Below are positions 1 through 5,580 of a stretch of 5,580 nucleotides of DNA, in pieces (positions within the stretch are counted from its first letter, which is position 1; every line of letters starts with the position of its first letter). Position numbers and translations under genes: made by a program. Location of the stretch: assembly GCA_007117255.1 (NCBI GenBank), contig SKGU01000038.1:1-5580 (forward strand), given 5' to 3'. Below the pieces are notes generated by a model. It searched no databases. It saw only the letters and a program-made list of their open reading frames with translations, and was not told the DNA's origin. The stretch is from Natronohydrobacter sp. (GTDB lineage Bacteria > Pseudomonadota > Alphaproteobacteria > Rhodobacterales > Rhodobacteraceae).

Positions 1-139
1 CATTCGGGCCAAGCAGGCCGAAAATGCTGCCTGCCGGGATGGTAAGATCAACGCCCTTGAGCGCCTCCTTGCCGGGTGCGCCCTTTTGCCCGGCATAGGT
101 CTTGCGCAAGTCTCTGACTTCGATGGCGTGCTCTGACAC
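1..139 (-). CDS. ABC transporter ATP-binding protein, N-terminal fragment
   Basis: This is the first 46 codons (plus one base) of an ATPase subunit of an ABC transporter; the gene continues beyond the left edge. The translation begins VSEHAIEVRDLRKTYAG and reaches FGLLGPN with the next codon starting in G, which is the beginning of the Walker A loop (GPNGxGKST). The order of an ALKGVDLTIPAG strand followed by FGLLGPNG is the standard start of the nucleotide-binding domain and is most like ABC-2/exporter-type ATPases, though the substrate cannot be told from this fragment. The start is GTG at 137-139: an in-frame TAA lies only two codons upstream, no ATG is available, and AGAGG (149-153 on the plus strand) sits 9 nt before it. 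It is divergent from the zinc-finger gene. The Walker B, signature and switch motifs are outside the window, so activity cannot be judged. Confidence 0.9.
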   Translation of the reverse strand, partial: MSEHAIEVRDLRKTYAGQKGAPGKEALKGVDLTIPAGSIFGLLGPN

Positions 140-171
140 TGGCTTTTACCTCTTTATCTGCTGGGAACCGC

Positions 172-210
172 GCGTGGCAAGCATTGGCGAGTGCTTGCCC
201 TGCGTGGCAA
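172..210. promoter_or_regulatory. Repeat cluster in the divergent intergenic region, possible operator
   Basis: GGCAAGCA at 176-183 is matched exactly by its reverse complement TGCTTGCC at 192-199, with an 8-nt spacer. In addition the 9-mer GCGTGGCAA occurs twice in direct orientation, at 172-180 and 202-210, with a 30-bp period (about three helical turns). The cluster lies between the divergent ABC ATPase and zinc-finger genes, where a regulator or shared control region would be expected. I do not recognise the site as that of a known regulator, and short repeats can arise by chance in GC-rich DNA. Confidence 0.3.
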
Positions 211-271
211 ATTCAGTATGGTGCACCTGATGTAATGCAGCCCAATCCTGCCGACAAGGAACCCTGCCCCC

Positions 272-475
272 ATGAGCGCCGCCCCTTCGCAATTCCCCGC
301 CCCTGAAACCGAAATCGTATCTGCAATGCGCGTGTGTTGCGACGGGGGCGAAGGGGCACTGGGACACCCACGCGTCTGGCTGTCGCTGAGCCATGAAACC
401 GGCATGGTCGAATGTCCCTATTGCGACAAGCGATTCATCCACCGCGACTATGCTGAAAGCAGCGCTGCAAGCTGA
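272..475 (+). CDS. Small zinc-finger protein, zf-CHCC / NDUFS6-like
   Basis: The product is a 67-residue soluble protein with no signal peptide or membrane segment. It carries the zf-CHCC signature: CDGG from C23, LGHP with H32, then CPYC with C48 and C51, giving a C-x8-H-x15-C-x2-C set of likely zinc ligands. C22 is an additional cysteine next to the conserved one. The family includes the C-terminal zinc domain of the mitochondrial complex I subunit NDUFS6, and alphaproteobacterial complex I (for example in Paracoccus) is known to contain a homologue, so a role as an accessory subunit or assembly factor of NADH:quinone oxidoreductase at the inner membrane is the best inference. No nuo gene is in the window. 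The ATG at 272 is preceded by AAGGA at 256-260 with an 11-nt spacer, and the length is normal for bacterial members. The next gene on the strand is polA, separated by 163 bp containing strong palindromes, so co-transcription is uncertain. Confidence 0.9.
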   Translation: MSAAPSQFPAPETEIVSAMRVCCDGGEGALGHPRVWLSLSHETGMVECPYCDKRFIHRDYAESSAAS

Positions 476-492
476 GTGACGCGCGGAATATC

Positions 493-556
493 TGTAGGGT
501 GCGTGCTTGCACGCACCTCTTTGCAGGGGGCGGTGCGTGCAAGCACGCACCCTACA
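493..556. repeat. Nested palindromic REP/BIME-like element
   Basis: Two perfect 25-bp inverted arms (493-517 and 532-556) flank a 14-nt loop. Each arm is itself palindromic: 498-517 and 532-551 each consist of GGTGCGTGC, a 2-nt centre (TT in the left, AA in the right) and GCACGCACC. The 9-mer is therefore present four times in 54 bp. The outer edges read TGTAGG and CCTACA. The element can form either one long stem or two small adjacent hairpins. This is the architecture of paired REP sequences (BIMEs), which are usually dispersed between genes and mobilised by RAYT-type transposases. No transposase is nearby and no long T-run follows, so a simple intrinsic terminator is a poorer explanation, although the stem could still protect or end the upstream transcript. 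Confidence 0.8.
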
Positions 557-567
557 AAATCCCGTCA

Positions 568-587
568 GGCTGACACTTGCGTCAGCC
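568..587. repeat. Small GC-rich hairpin upstream of polA
   Basis: GGCTGAC at 568-574 is matched exactly by GTCAGCC at 581-587 around a 6-nt loop (ACTTGC). It lies 11 bp after the larger palindrome and about 50 bp before the polA start. There is no following T-tract on either strand, so it is not a canonical Rho-independent terminator. It may be a structured leader or chance. Confidence 0.4.
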
Positions 588-624
588 GCACTGCCTTGCT
601 TCCGGCGCCCCTGACCCACCCCAC

Positions 625-630
625 AGAAAG
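625..630 (+). promoter_or_regulatory. Ribosome binding site that selects the polA start
   Basis: AGAAAG is the only purine-rich stretch before polA. It stands 8 nt before the ATG at 639 but only 2 nt before the in-frame ATG at 633. The spacing favours 639, and the resulting N-terminus MNFGKGHH fits the start I expect for Rhodobacteraceae homologues. Confidence 0.5.
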
Positions 631-638
631 ACATGCGC

Positions 639-3443
639 ATGAATTTCGGCAAAGGCCACCACCTGCATCTGATCGACGGCTCGGCCTATATTTTCCGCGC
701 CTATCACGCACTGCCGCCACTCACGCGCAAATCTGACGGGCTGCCCGTGGGTGCCGTCGCGGGGTTTTGCAACATGCTCTGGCGGTATCTGGGCGAAAAT
801 GGCGCAAGCACCGATGCGCCCACCCATGCTGCCGTGATCTTCGACTATTCGTCCAAGACCTTCCGCAACGACATCTACAATCTCTACAAGGCCAACCGCC
901 CTGAACCGCCCGAAGACCTGCGCCCGCAATTCCCGCTGACCCGCGACGCCTCGCGCGCCTTCAACCTCGCCACAATCGAGATCGAGGATTTTGAAGCCGA
1001 TGACATCATCGCCACACTGGCACGCCAGGCCCGCGAAGCGGGTGGGCGCGTCACCATCATCTCATCGGACAAGGATCTGATGCAGCTCGTCGGCGGCGGC
1101 GTGGAAATGCTCGATGCGATGAAAAACAAGCTCATCGGCGTGGATGAGGTGCGCGAAAAATTCGGCGTCGGCCCGGAGCGCGTGGTCGATGTGCAAGCGC
1201 TCGCAGGCGATTCGGTCGACAATGTTCCCGGCGCACCCGGCATTGGGATCAAGACCGCAGCGCTGCTGATCAATGAATATGGCGACCTGGAAACCTTGCT
1301 GGCACGCGCGGAGGAGATCAAGCAGCCCAAGCGCCGCGCGGCGCTGATCGATAATGCCGAACTGATCCGCATCTCGAAACGGCTGGTCTTGCTGGATGAC
1401 CAGACGCCGCTGGATTTCACCCTCGATGATCTGGAAGTGCGCGCACCGGACGCGCAGGCGCTTCTGGACTTCCTCAACACGATGGAATTCCGCACCCTGA
1501 CCCGCCGCGTGGCCGAGCATTTCGACACCGAGCCCCCCGCTGCGCCCAGCTTGCCCACCGCACCCGATACGCCTGCGCAGGCTGAGACCGAGACCCCGGA
1601 TTTCAAAGCCGCCGACTATACCTGCATTCGTGATCTGGACACGCTGAAGGCATGGATCACCGAGATCGAGGACATCGGCCATGTCGCGGTCGATACTGAA
1701 ACCACCTCGCTGGATGAAATGCGCGCCGATCTGGTCGGCATCTCGCTCTGCGTCACACCCGGTCGCGCGGCCTATATTCCGCTACAGCACCGCGCGGGTG
1801 GGGATGATCTTTTCGGGGCGAGCAAACTGGTCGAGGGGCAGTTGCCCTTGGAGCAGGTGCTGGCTCTGCTCAAACCCGTTCTCGAAGACCCTGCGATCCT
1901 GAAAATCGGGCAGAACATGAAATATGATGCCAAGATTTTCGCAAATCTTGGGCTCACAGTCGCGCCAATCGATGACACGATGCTCATGTCCTACGCCCTG
2001 CATGGCGGGTTGCACGGGCATGGGATGGATACGCTCTCGGACCGTTACCTGAACCACCAGCCCATCGCGATCAAATCGCTTCTGGGCAGCGGCAAATCCG
2101 CCATCACCTTCGATCTGGTCGCGATTGACCAGGCCACCCCCTACGCCGCCGAAGATGCCGATATCACCCTGCGCCTGTGGCAGATGTTCAAGCCGCGTCT
2201 GCATGCCACCCAGGTCACGCGGGTCTATGAGACGCTGGAGCGCCCGCTTGTGCCGGTGCTGGCGCAGATGGAACGCACGGGCATCAAAGTGGACCGCGAC
2301 GTACTCTCGCGCATGTCAAACGCATTCGCGCAGAAAATGGCGGGGCTAGAGGCCGAAATCCACGAACTTGCCGGCGAAAGCTTCAATGTCGGAAGCCCCA
2401 AGCAACTGGGCGAAATCCTGTTTGACAAGATGTCACTGGAGGGCGGCAAAAAAGGCAAGACCGGAGCCTATGCAACAGGGGCCGATATCCTTGAAGACCT
2501 GGCCGCCGAAGGCCATGACCTGCCTGCCCGCGTGCTCGATTGGCGGCAGTTGTCCAAGCTGAAATCCACCTATACCGACGCGCTACAGGACCATATCCAC
2601 CCCGACACGGGCCGCGTGCATACAGCTTATGTGATTACCGGCGCAGTGACGGGGCGGCTGGCCTCGACCGATCCGAATCTGCAGAATATCCCGATCCGGT
2701 CTGAAGAAGGCCGCCGCATCCGCACCGCTTTCATCGCGGAAAAAGGCTGCAAGCTGGTGGCGCTGGACTATAGCCAGATCGAATTGCGCATTCTGGCGCA
2801 TATCGCGGGCATCGACAGTCTGAAAGCGGCCTTCCGCGACGGCCAGGATATCCACGCCATGACCGCATCCGAGATGTTCAATGTGCCCATGGCCGAGATG
2901 ACGCCAGAGATCCGGCGTCAGGCCAAGGCGATCAATTTCGGTGTGATCTACGGGATTTCGGGCTTCGGGCTGGCGCGCAACCTGCGCATCCCGCGCGCCG
3001 AGGCACAGGGCTTCATCGACCGCTATTTTGAGCGCTTCCCCGGCATCCGCGCCTATATGGACGACACTGTGGAATTCGCCAAACGCGAAGGCCGGGTCGA
3101 GACACTGTTCGGTCGGCGCATCCACACACCGGAAATCAACACCAAAGGCCCCGGCGCGGGTTTTGCCAAGCGCGCGGCGATCAACGCGCCGATACAGGGC
3201 ACCGCCGCCGATATCATCCGCCGCGCGATGATCCGCCTGCCCGATGTCATCAAGGGTCTGCCCGCAAAAATGCTGTTGCAGGTGCATGATGAACTGGTCT
3301 TTGAGGTGACCGAGGATGCTGTCGAGGATGTCATCGCCGAGGTGCGCGCCGTCATGGAAGCTGCGGCAGAGCCGGTGGTCAAGCTGTCGGTGCCGCTGGT
3401 CGTGGATGCAGGCACGGGCGACACCTGGGCCGAAGCGCATTGA
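639..3443 (+). CDS. polA: DNA polymerase I with 5' nuclease and proofreading domains
   Basis: This cytoplasmic enzyme removes RNA primers from Okazaki fragments and fills gaps in replication and excision repair. At 934 residues it is full length (E. coli has 928). Numbered from the ATG at 639, the 5' nuclease domain spans about 5-290 with LIDGSAYIFRAYHAL (D13), EADDII (119-124), SSDKD (142-146) and the helix-hairpin-helix region GDSVDNVPGAPGIGIKTA (190-207). A Pro/Ala-rich linker follows at about 294-320. The 3'-5' exonuclease domain (about 325-520) keeps its metal ligands: D352 and E354 in VDTET, D430 in KYD, and Y502/D506 in YAAED, so proofreading should be active. The polymerase domain has TGRLASTDPNLQNIP (671-685), motif A LDYSQIELR (D710, E715), the O-helix with R759, K763, F767, Y771, and motif C VHDE (H883, D884). 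The alternative ATG at 633 adds two residues. No clear promoter was found; two palindromes precede it. It converges on ade with 43 bp between stop codons. Confidence 0.98.
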   Translation: MNFGKGHHLHLIDGSAYIFRAYHALPPLTRKSDGLPVGAVAGFCNMLWRYLGENGASTDAPTHAAVIFDYSSKTFRNDIYNLYKANRPEPPEDLRPQFPLTRDASRAFNLATIEIEDFEADDIIATLARQAREAGGRVTIISSDKDLMQLVGGGVEMLDAMKNKLIGVDEVREKFGVGPERVVDVQALAGDSVDNVPGAPGIGIKTAALLINEYGDLETLLARAEEIKQPKRRAALIDNAELIRISKRLVLLDDQTPLDFTLDDLEVRAPDAQALLDFLNTMEFRTLTRRVAEHFDTEPPAAPSLPTAPDTPAQAETETPDFKAADYTCIRDLDTLKAWITEIEDIGHVAVDTETTSLDEMRADLVGISLCVTPGRAAYIPLQHRAGGDDLFGASKLVEGQLPLEQVLALLKPVLEDPAILKIGQNMKYDAKIFANLGLTVAPIDDTMLMSYALHGGLHGHGMDTLSDRYLNHQPIAIKSLLGSGKSAITFDLVAIDQATPYAAEDADITLRLWQMFKPRLHATQVTRVYETLERPLVPVLAQMERTGIKVDRDVLSRMSNAFAQKMAGLEAEIHELAGESFNVGSPKQLGEILFDKMSLEGGKKGKTGAYATGADILEDLAAEGHDLPARVLDWRQLSKLKSTYTDALQDHIHPDTGRVHTAYVITGAVTGRLASTDPNLQNIPIRSEEGRRIRTAFIAEKGCKLVALDYSQIELRILAHIAGIDSLKAAFRDGQDIHAMTASEMFNVPMAEMTPEIRRQAKAINFGVIYGISGFGLARNLRIPRAEAQGFIDRYFERFPGIRAYMDDTVEFAKREGRVETLFGRRIHTPEINTKGPGAGFAKRAAINAPIQGTAADIIRRAMIRLPDVIKGLPAKMLLQVHDELVFEVTEDAVEDVIAEVRAVMEAAAEPVVKLSVPLVVDAGTGDTWAEAH

Positions 3444-3457
3444 CGTGAGGCCGCATT

Positions 3458-3479
3458 GAGTATTTTGGGCAAGATGAAA
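3458..3479 (+). other. Conserved-looking intergenic motif in the polA/ade gap
   Basis: The 43-bp gap between the convergent polA and ade stop codons contains GAG followed by TATTTTGGGC and then AAGATGAAA. From memory, very similar strings (a T-run after TA, GGxCAAGATGAAG or GGCCAGATGAAG) recur between genes in Rhodobacteraceae genomes, often near gene ends. It has no inverted symmetry and does not form a hairpin, so it is not an ordinary intrinsic terminator. Its function is unknown to me, and the recurrence needs a genome count to confirm. Confidence 0.35.
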
Positions 3480-3486
3480 CCACCGG

Positions 3487-5175
3487 TCAGAGGAGGCTGA
3501 AAGCGTCCACATCGACCATGCCGTGATCGGTAATTTTCAGATGCGGGATCACTGGAAGCGCGATGAAGGCGAGTTGCAGGAATGGCTCTTCAAGCGTCAC
3601 CCCCAGCCCCCGCGCCGCGTCGCGCAACGCAGTCAGGCTGGCATGAACGGCCTCATAAGGGTCAAGTGACATCAGCCCTGCAACAGGCAGCGACAATTCG
3701 GCAAGTACATGCTCGCCATCTGCAACGACGAAACCGCCTTCGATCTGCGACAGGCGATTGACCGCCCGCGCAAGCGCGTCGTAATCGACACCGACCGCCA
3801 CGATATTGTGGTGATCATGAGCGACAGTGGCGGCGATAGCCCCTTTTTGCAGCCCGAATCCGCGCACAAAGCCAGTGGCGATATTGCCGTTCTTGCCATG
3901 ACGCTCGATCACGGCCACCCGTGCGAGATCGCGCGCCGGGTCGGGGCGCTTGTCGCCATCCTGATGCGTGATCGCTTCGCGCAGATGTTCAGTGATGATC
4001 TTGCCTTCCAGAATGCCGATCACCGGGGTGTCGGGGCTTGGGTCCAAGCAGCGGAAATCCTTGGCCGTGACCTGTGGCGCACGCACGGACTGGCGCGCGA
4101 CAGGCTCGATCAGCTTGCGCGCGCCAAAGGCCGCCTCGCCCACCACCTGCCCACCGCAAAGCACCAGCGAGGCGCGGCACTGTGCCAGATCCGGCAGCGC
4201 CACGATATCGGCGCGTTTACCCGGTGCGATCTGGCCGCGATCCTTCAGGCCGAAGGCTTCTGCCGCCGATAGTGTCGCGGCACGGTAGACCGCCAAAGGG
4301 TCGCATCCCAGCGCGATCAGCGAGCGGATCATGTGGTCCAGATGGCCATGTTCGGCAATATCCAGCGGATTTCGGTCATCGGTGCACAGGCACATATAGG
4401 GCGCGGTCACTGGCGTCAGCAGGGGGGCCAGCGCGACCATATCCTTGCTGACCGAGCCTTCGCGGATCAGGCAGCGCAGCCCCTTTTGCAGCTTTTCGCG
4501 CGCCTCGTCAGCAGAAGTGGATTCGTGCTCAGTGCGGATGCCCGCTGTCACATAGGCGTTCAGGTCACGCCCGGCAAGAAGCGGCGCATGTCCGTCGATA
4601 TGGCGGCCTTCAAACGCGTGCAGCTTGGCCATGCAGCCGGGATCGCGATGGATCACACCGGGGAAATTCATGAATTCAGCCAGGCCGATCACCTGTGGAT
4701 GATCCGCCCGCGCCAGCAGATCGTCGGCATCGAGCGCCGCGCCTGCGGTTTCCATATGGGTCGAGGGCACGCAAGACGAGAGGTTCACCCGGATATCCAT
4801 GACCGTGCGGGTTGACGCGTCGAGGAAATAGCGGATACCCGCGCTACCTGCGACATTGGCGATTTCATGGGGGTCGCAAATCGCCGTCGTCACGCCGCGC
4901 GGGGCGACGCAGCGGTCGAATTCAAACGGTGTGACCAACGAGGATTCGATATGCAGATGCGTGTCAATGAAACCCGGAACCAGCGTCTGGCCGGGCAGAT
5001 CAATCACCTCGCGCCCCTCATAGCTAGCGCCGATGCCGACAATCACACCTTCCGCAATGGCCACATCGCCTGCAATCCGTGCGCCGGTCACAGTGCACAG
5101 CACCTCGGCCCCGCGCAGGACCAGGTCGGCAGGCTCTTCACCGCGCGCTATGGCGATACGTGTCTCAAGGCTCAT
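3487..5175 (-). CDS. ade: Adenine deaminase (Ade family)
   Basis: Adenine deaminase hydrolyses adenine to hypoxanthine and ammonia in cytoplasmic purine salvage. The 562-residue product has the usual length and the amidohydrolase layout: an N-terminal beta-sandwich strand set (18-68), then the metal-dependent barrel with PGFIDTHLHIESS (H73, H75, E77), CDPHEIANV (H103), GLAEFMN (E167), HIDGHAP (H192, H196), TEHEST (H217, E218) and CTDDR (D266, D267). After the barrel come the second sandwich part (GQIAPGKRADIV, 314-324) and the C-terminal domain specific to this family: IERHGKNGNIATGFVRGFGL (423-442), ATVAHDHHN (449-457), LPVAGLMS (496-503) and FIALPVIPHLKITDHG (537-552). These features separate it from adenosine deaminase and from other amidohydrolases such as dihydroorotase. 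The ATG at 5175 is preceded by a G-rich Shine-Dalgarno. The sulfotransferase-like gene ends 61 bp upstream on the same strand, so shared transcription is possible. No purine riboswitch or repressor site is visible in that short gap. Confidence 0.96.
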   Translation of the reverse strand: MSLETRIAIARGEEPADLVLRGAEVLCTVTGARIAGDVAIAEGVIVGIGASYEGREVIDLPGQTLVPGFIDTHLHIESSLVTPFEFDRCVAPRGVTTAICDPHEIANVAGSAGIRYFLDASTRTVMDIRVNLSSCVPSTHMETAGAALDADDLLARADHPQVIGLAEFMNFPGVIHRDPGCMAKLHAFEGRHIDGHAPLLAGRDLNAYVTAGIRTEHESTSADEAREKLQKGLRCLIREGSVSKDMVALAPLLTPVTAPYMCLCTDDRNPLDIAEHGHLDHMIRSLIALGCDPLAVYRAATLSAAEAFGLKDRGQIAPGKRADIVALPDLAQCRASLVLCGGQVVGEAAFGARKLIEPVARQSVRAPQVTAKDFRCLDPSPDTPVIGILEGKIITEHLREAITHQDGDKRPDPARDLARVAVIERHGKNGNIATGFVRGFGLQKGAIAATVAHDHHNIVAVGVDYDALARAVNRLSQIEGGFVVADGEHVLAELSLPVAGLMSLDPYEAVHASLTALRDAARGLGVTLEEPFLQLAFIALPVIPHLKITDHGMVDVDAFSLL

Positions 5176-5179
5176 CTTG

Positions 5180-5188
5180 CCCCCCCTT
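5180..5188 (-). promoter_or_regulatory. Ribosome binding site of ade with a seven-G tract
   Basis: Read on the minus strand, AAGGGGGGG is followed by CAAG and then the ade ATG. AAGGGG within it can act as a Shine-Dalgarno with about 7 nt spacing. The run of seven G residues is a homopolymer whose length could vary by slippage and change the spacing to the start. Confidence 0.55.
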
Positions 5189-5236
5189 GCTGGATCGTCA
5201 GAGCACTGTGACGCGCTGACCAGACCGAGGCAAGGG

Positions 5237-5580
5237 TCAGTCCGGCAGATCTGTCAGCGCGCGATCATAAAGGGCATAATCTTCAGCAAAGCGCGCTTGC
5301 AGGCGGGTTTGCAGCTCAGCCGACAGGCTGACCGGCCAATCAGGCGAAACATTTTCACGCGCCAATGTGATGGATGTCTGCAAACGCGCCTCCAGCCACG
5401 TCACGAAAGCAGACATGGCATCATAGCGGAACAGCAAATCCACTGTGCCACCGGTCTTCGGCTGGGTCAGAAACCGCGCCTGCCGCCCGACAGCGGCGAA
5501 TGCGGGTTGCGGATCTGACAGATAGCCTTCGACAAAGGCATCAAAGCTCATGCCGCGGGTGCTGCGCGGGGTGCCGTTCA
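5237..5580 (-). CDS. Probable type-2 sulfotransferase, C-terminal fragment
   Basis: The frame is open from the right edge to a TGA at 5237-5239, giving 114 residues. An internal ATG at 5549-5551 has no Shine-Dalgarno before it and the nine codons upstream (NGTPRSTRG) are also open, so the true start is probably outside the window. Visible features, counted from that ATG, are SFDAFVEGYL at the start, RQARFLT (23-29), VDLLFRYDAMSAFVTWLE (37-54), ITLARENVSPDW (61-72) and FAEDYALYD (88-96). This order resembles the C-terminal half of sulfotransferase family 2 proteins, where Q..FL, VD-hydrophobic-R-[FY]-[ED], an Asn-containing strand and a Y..DY.L[YF] helix follow one another; such enzymes transfer sulfate from PAPS to sugars or lipids. 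The PAPS-binding N-terminus is not in view. The assignment rests on recalled motifs and is moderate; a conserved protein of unknown function is the alternative. It lies upstream of ade on the same strand. Confidence 0.6.
   Translation of the reverse strand, partial: NGTPRSTRGMSFDAFVEGYLSDPQPAFAAVGRQARFLTQPKTGGTVDLLFRYDAMSAFVTWLEARLQTSITLARENVSPDWPVSLSAELQTRLQARFAEDYALYDRALTDLPD

Noticed and set aside
153..180. Minus-strand promoter candidate for the ABC ATPase gene: TTGCCA (plus 175-180) and GATAAA (plus 153-158) with a 16-bp spacer.
   Set aside because: The boxes are decent, but the transcript would start only a few bases before the GTG and would miss the AGAGG ribosome binding site, so it conflicts with the start-codon evidence.
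491..558. The large palindrome as a plain Rho-independent terminator of the zinc-finger gene.
   Set aside because: No U-rich tract follows on either strand (AAAATCCC on the plus strand, AGATATTC on the minus), and the nested four-copy architecture is better explained as a REP-like repeat.
146..652. Minus-strand open frame crossing the zinc-finger gene and the palindrome.
   Set aside because: Its translation is low-complexity and Arg/His/Ala-rich, overlaps a supported gene, and reads through the inverted repeat; no family resemblance.
3437..3459. Direct repeat GCATTGA at the polA stop codon and again 16 bp downstream.
   Set aside because: Only seven bases long; expected by chance often enough to ignore.
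2583..3512. 309-codon minus-strand open frame opposite the polymerase domain of polA.
   Set aside because: It is antisense to the best-conserved part of polA, has no recognisable motif and overlaps the end of ade; it is a shadow frame.
3709..4272. Long plus-strand open frames opposite ade (also 4333-4815).
   Set aside because: They run antisense through a gene with intact family motifs, contain no recognisable domain, and are what GC-rich codon usage normally produces on the opposite strand.
5197..5220. Imperfect inverted repeat between the sulfotransferase-like gene and ade (GTCAGAGC with GCGCTGAC).
   Set aside because: There is a mismatch within an 8-bp stem and no T-tract; too weak to call a terminator or operator.

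Overview
The window looks like a chromosomal, housekeeping stretch of a GC-rich alphaproteobacterium, most likely a Rhodobacteraceae (Rhodobacter/Roseobacter group). The clues are the N-terminus and internal wording of its DNA polymerase I, a short NDUFS6-type zinc-finger gene just upstream of polA, strong G/C preference at third codon positions, and an intergenic motif I remember from that group. The genus cannot be fixed from this sequence.

Layout. At the left edge, on the minus strand, is the first 46 codons of an ABC transporter ATPase, cut off just inside its Walker A motif. A 132-bp divergent intergenic region with a small cluster of inverted and direct repeats separates it from a plus-strand 67-residue zinc-finger protein of the zf-CHCC family (related to mitochondrial complex I subunit NDUFS6). 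Then come 163 bp carrying a striking nested palindrome of REP/BIME type and a second small hairpin, followed by an intact polA (5' nuclease, proofreading exonuclease and polymerase domains, all catalytic residues present). polA converges on an intact minus-strand adenine deaminase gene (ade) across 43 bp. Upstream of ade, on the same strand, lies the C-terminal part of a gene that resembles a type-2 sulfotransferase and runs off the right edge.

How the genes relate. I see no evidence of one shared pathway: replication/repair (polA), purine salvage (ade), a probable respiratory complex I accessory protein, transport, and a probable sulfotransferase. The sulfotransferase-like gene and ade share a strand with a 61-bp gap and could be co-transcribed, but nothing functional ties them. 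I found no CRISPR array, tRNA, rRNA, integrase, transposase gene or defence system. The most interesting non-coding objects are the nested palindrome before polA and the motif in the polA/ade gap. I do not see convincing evidence of an undescribed multi-gene system here.
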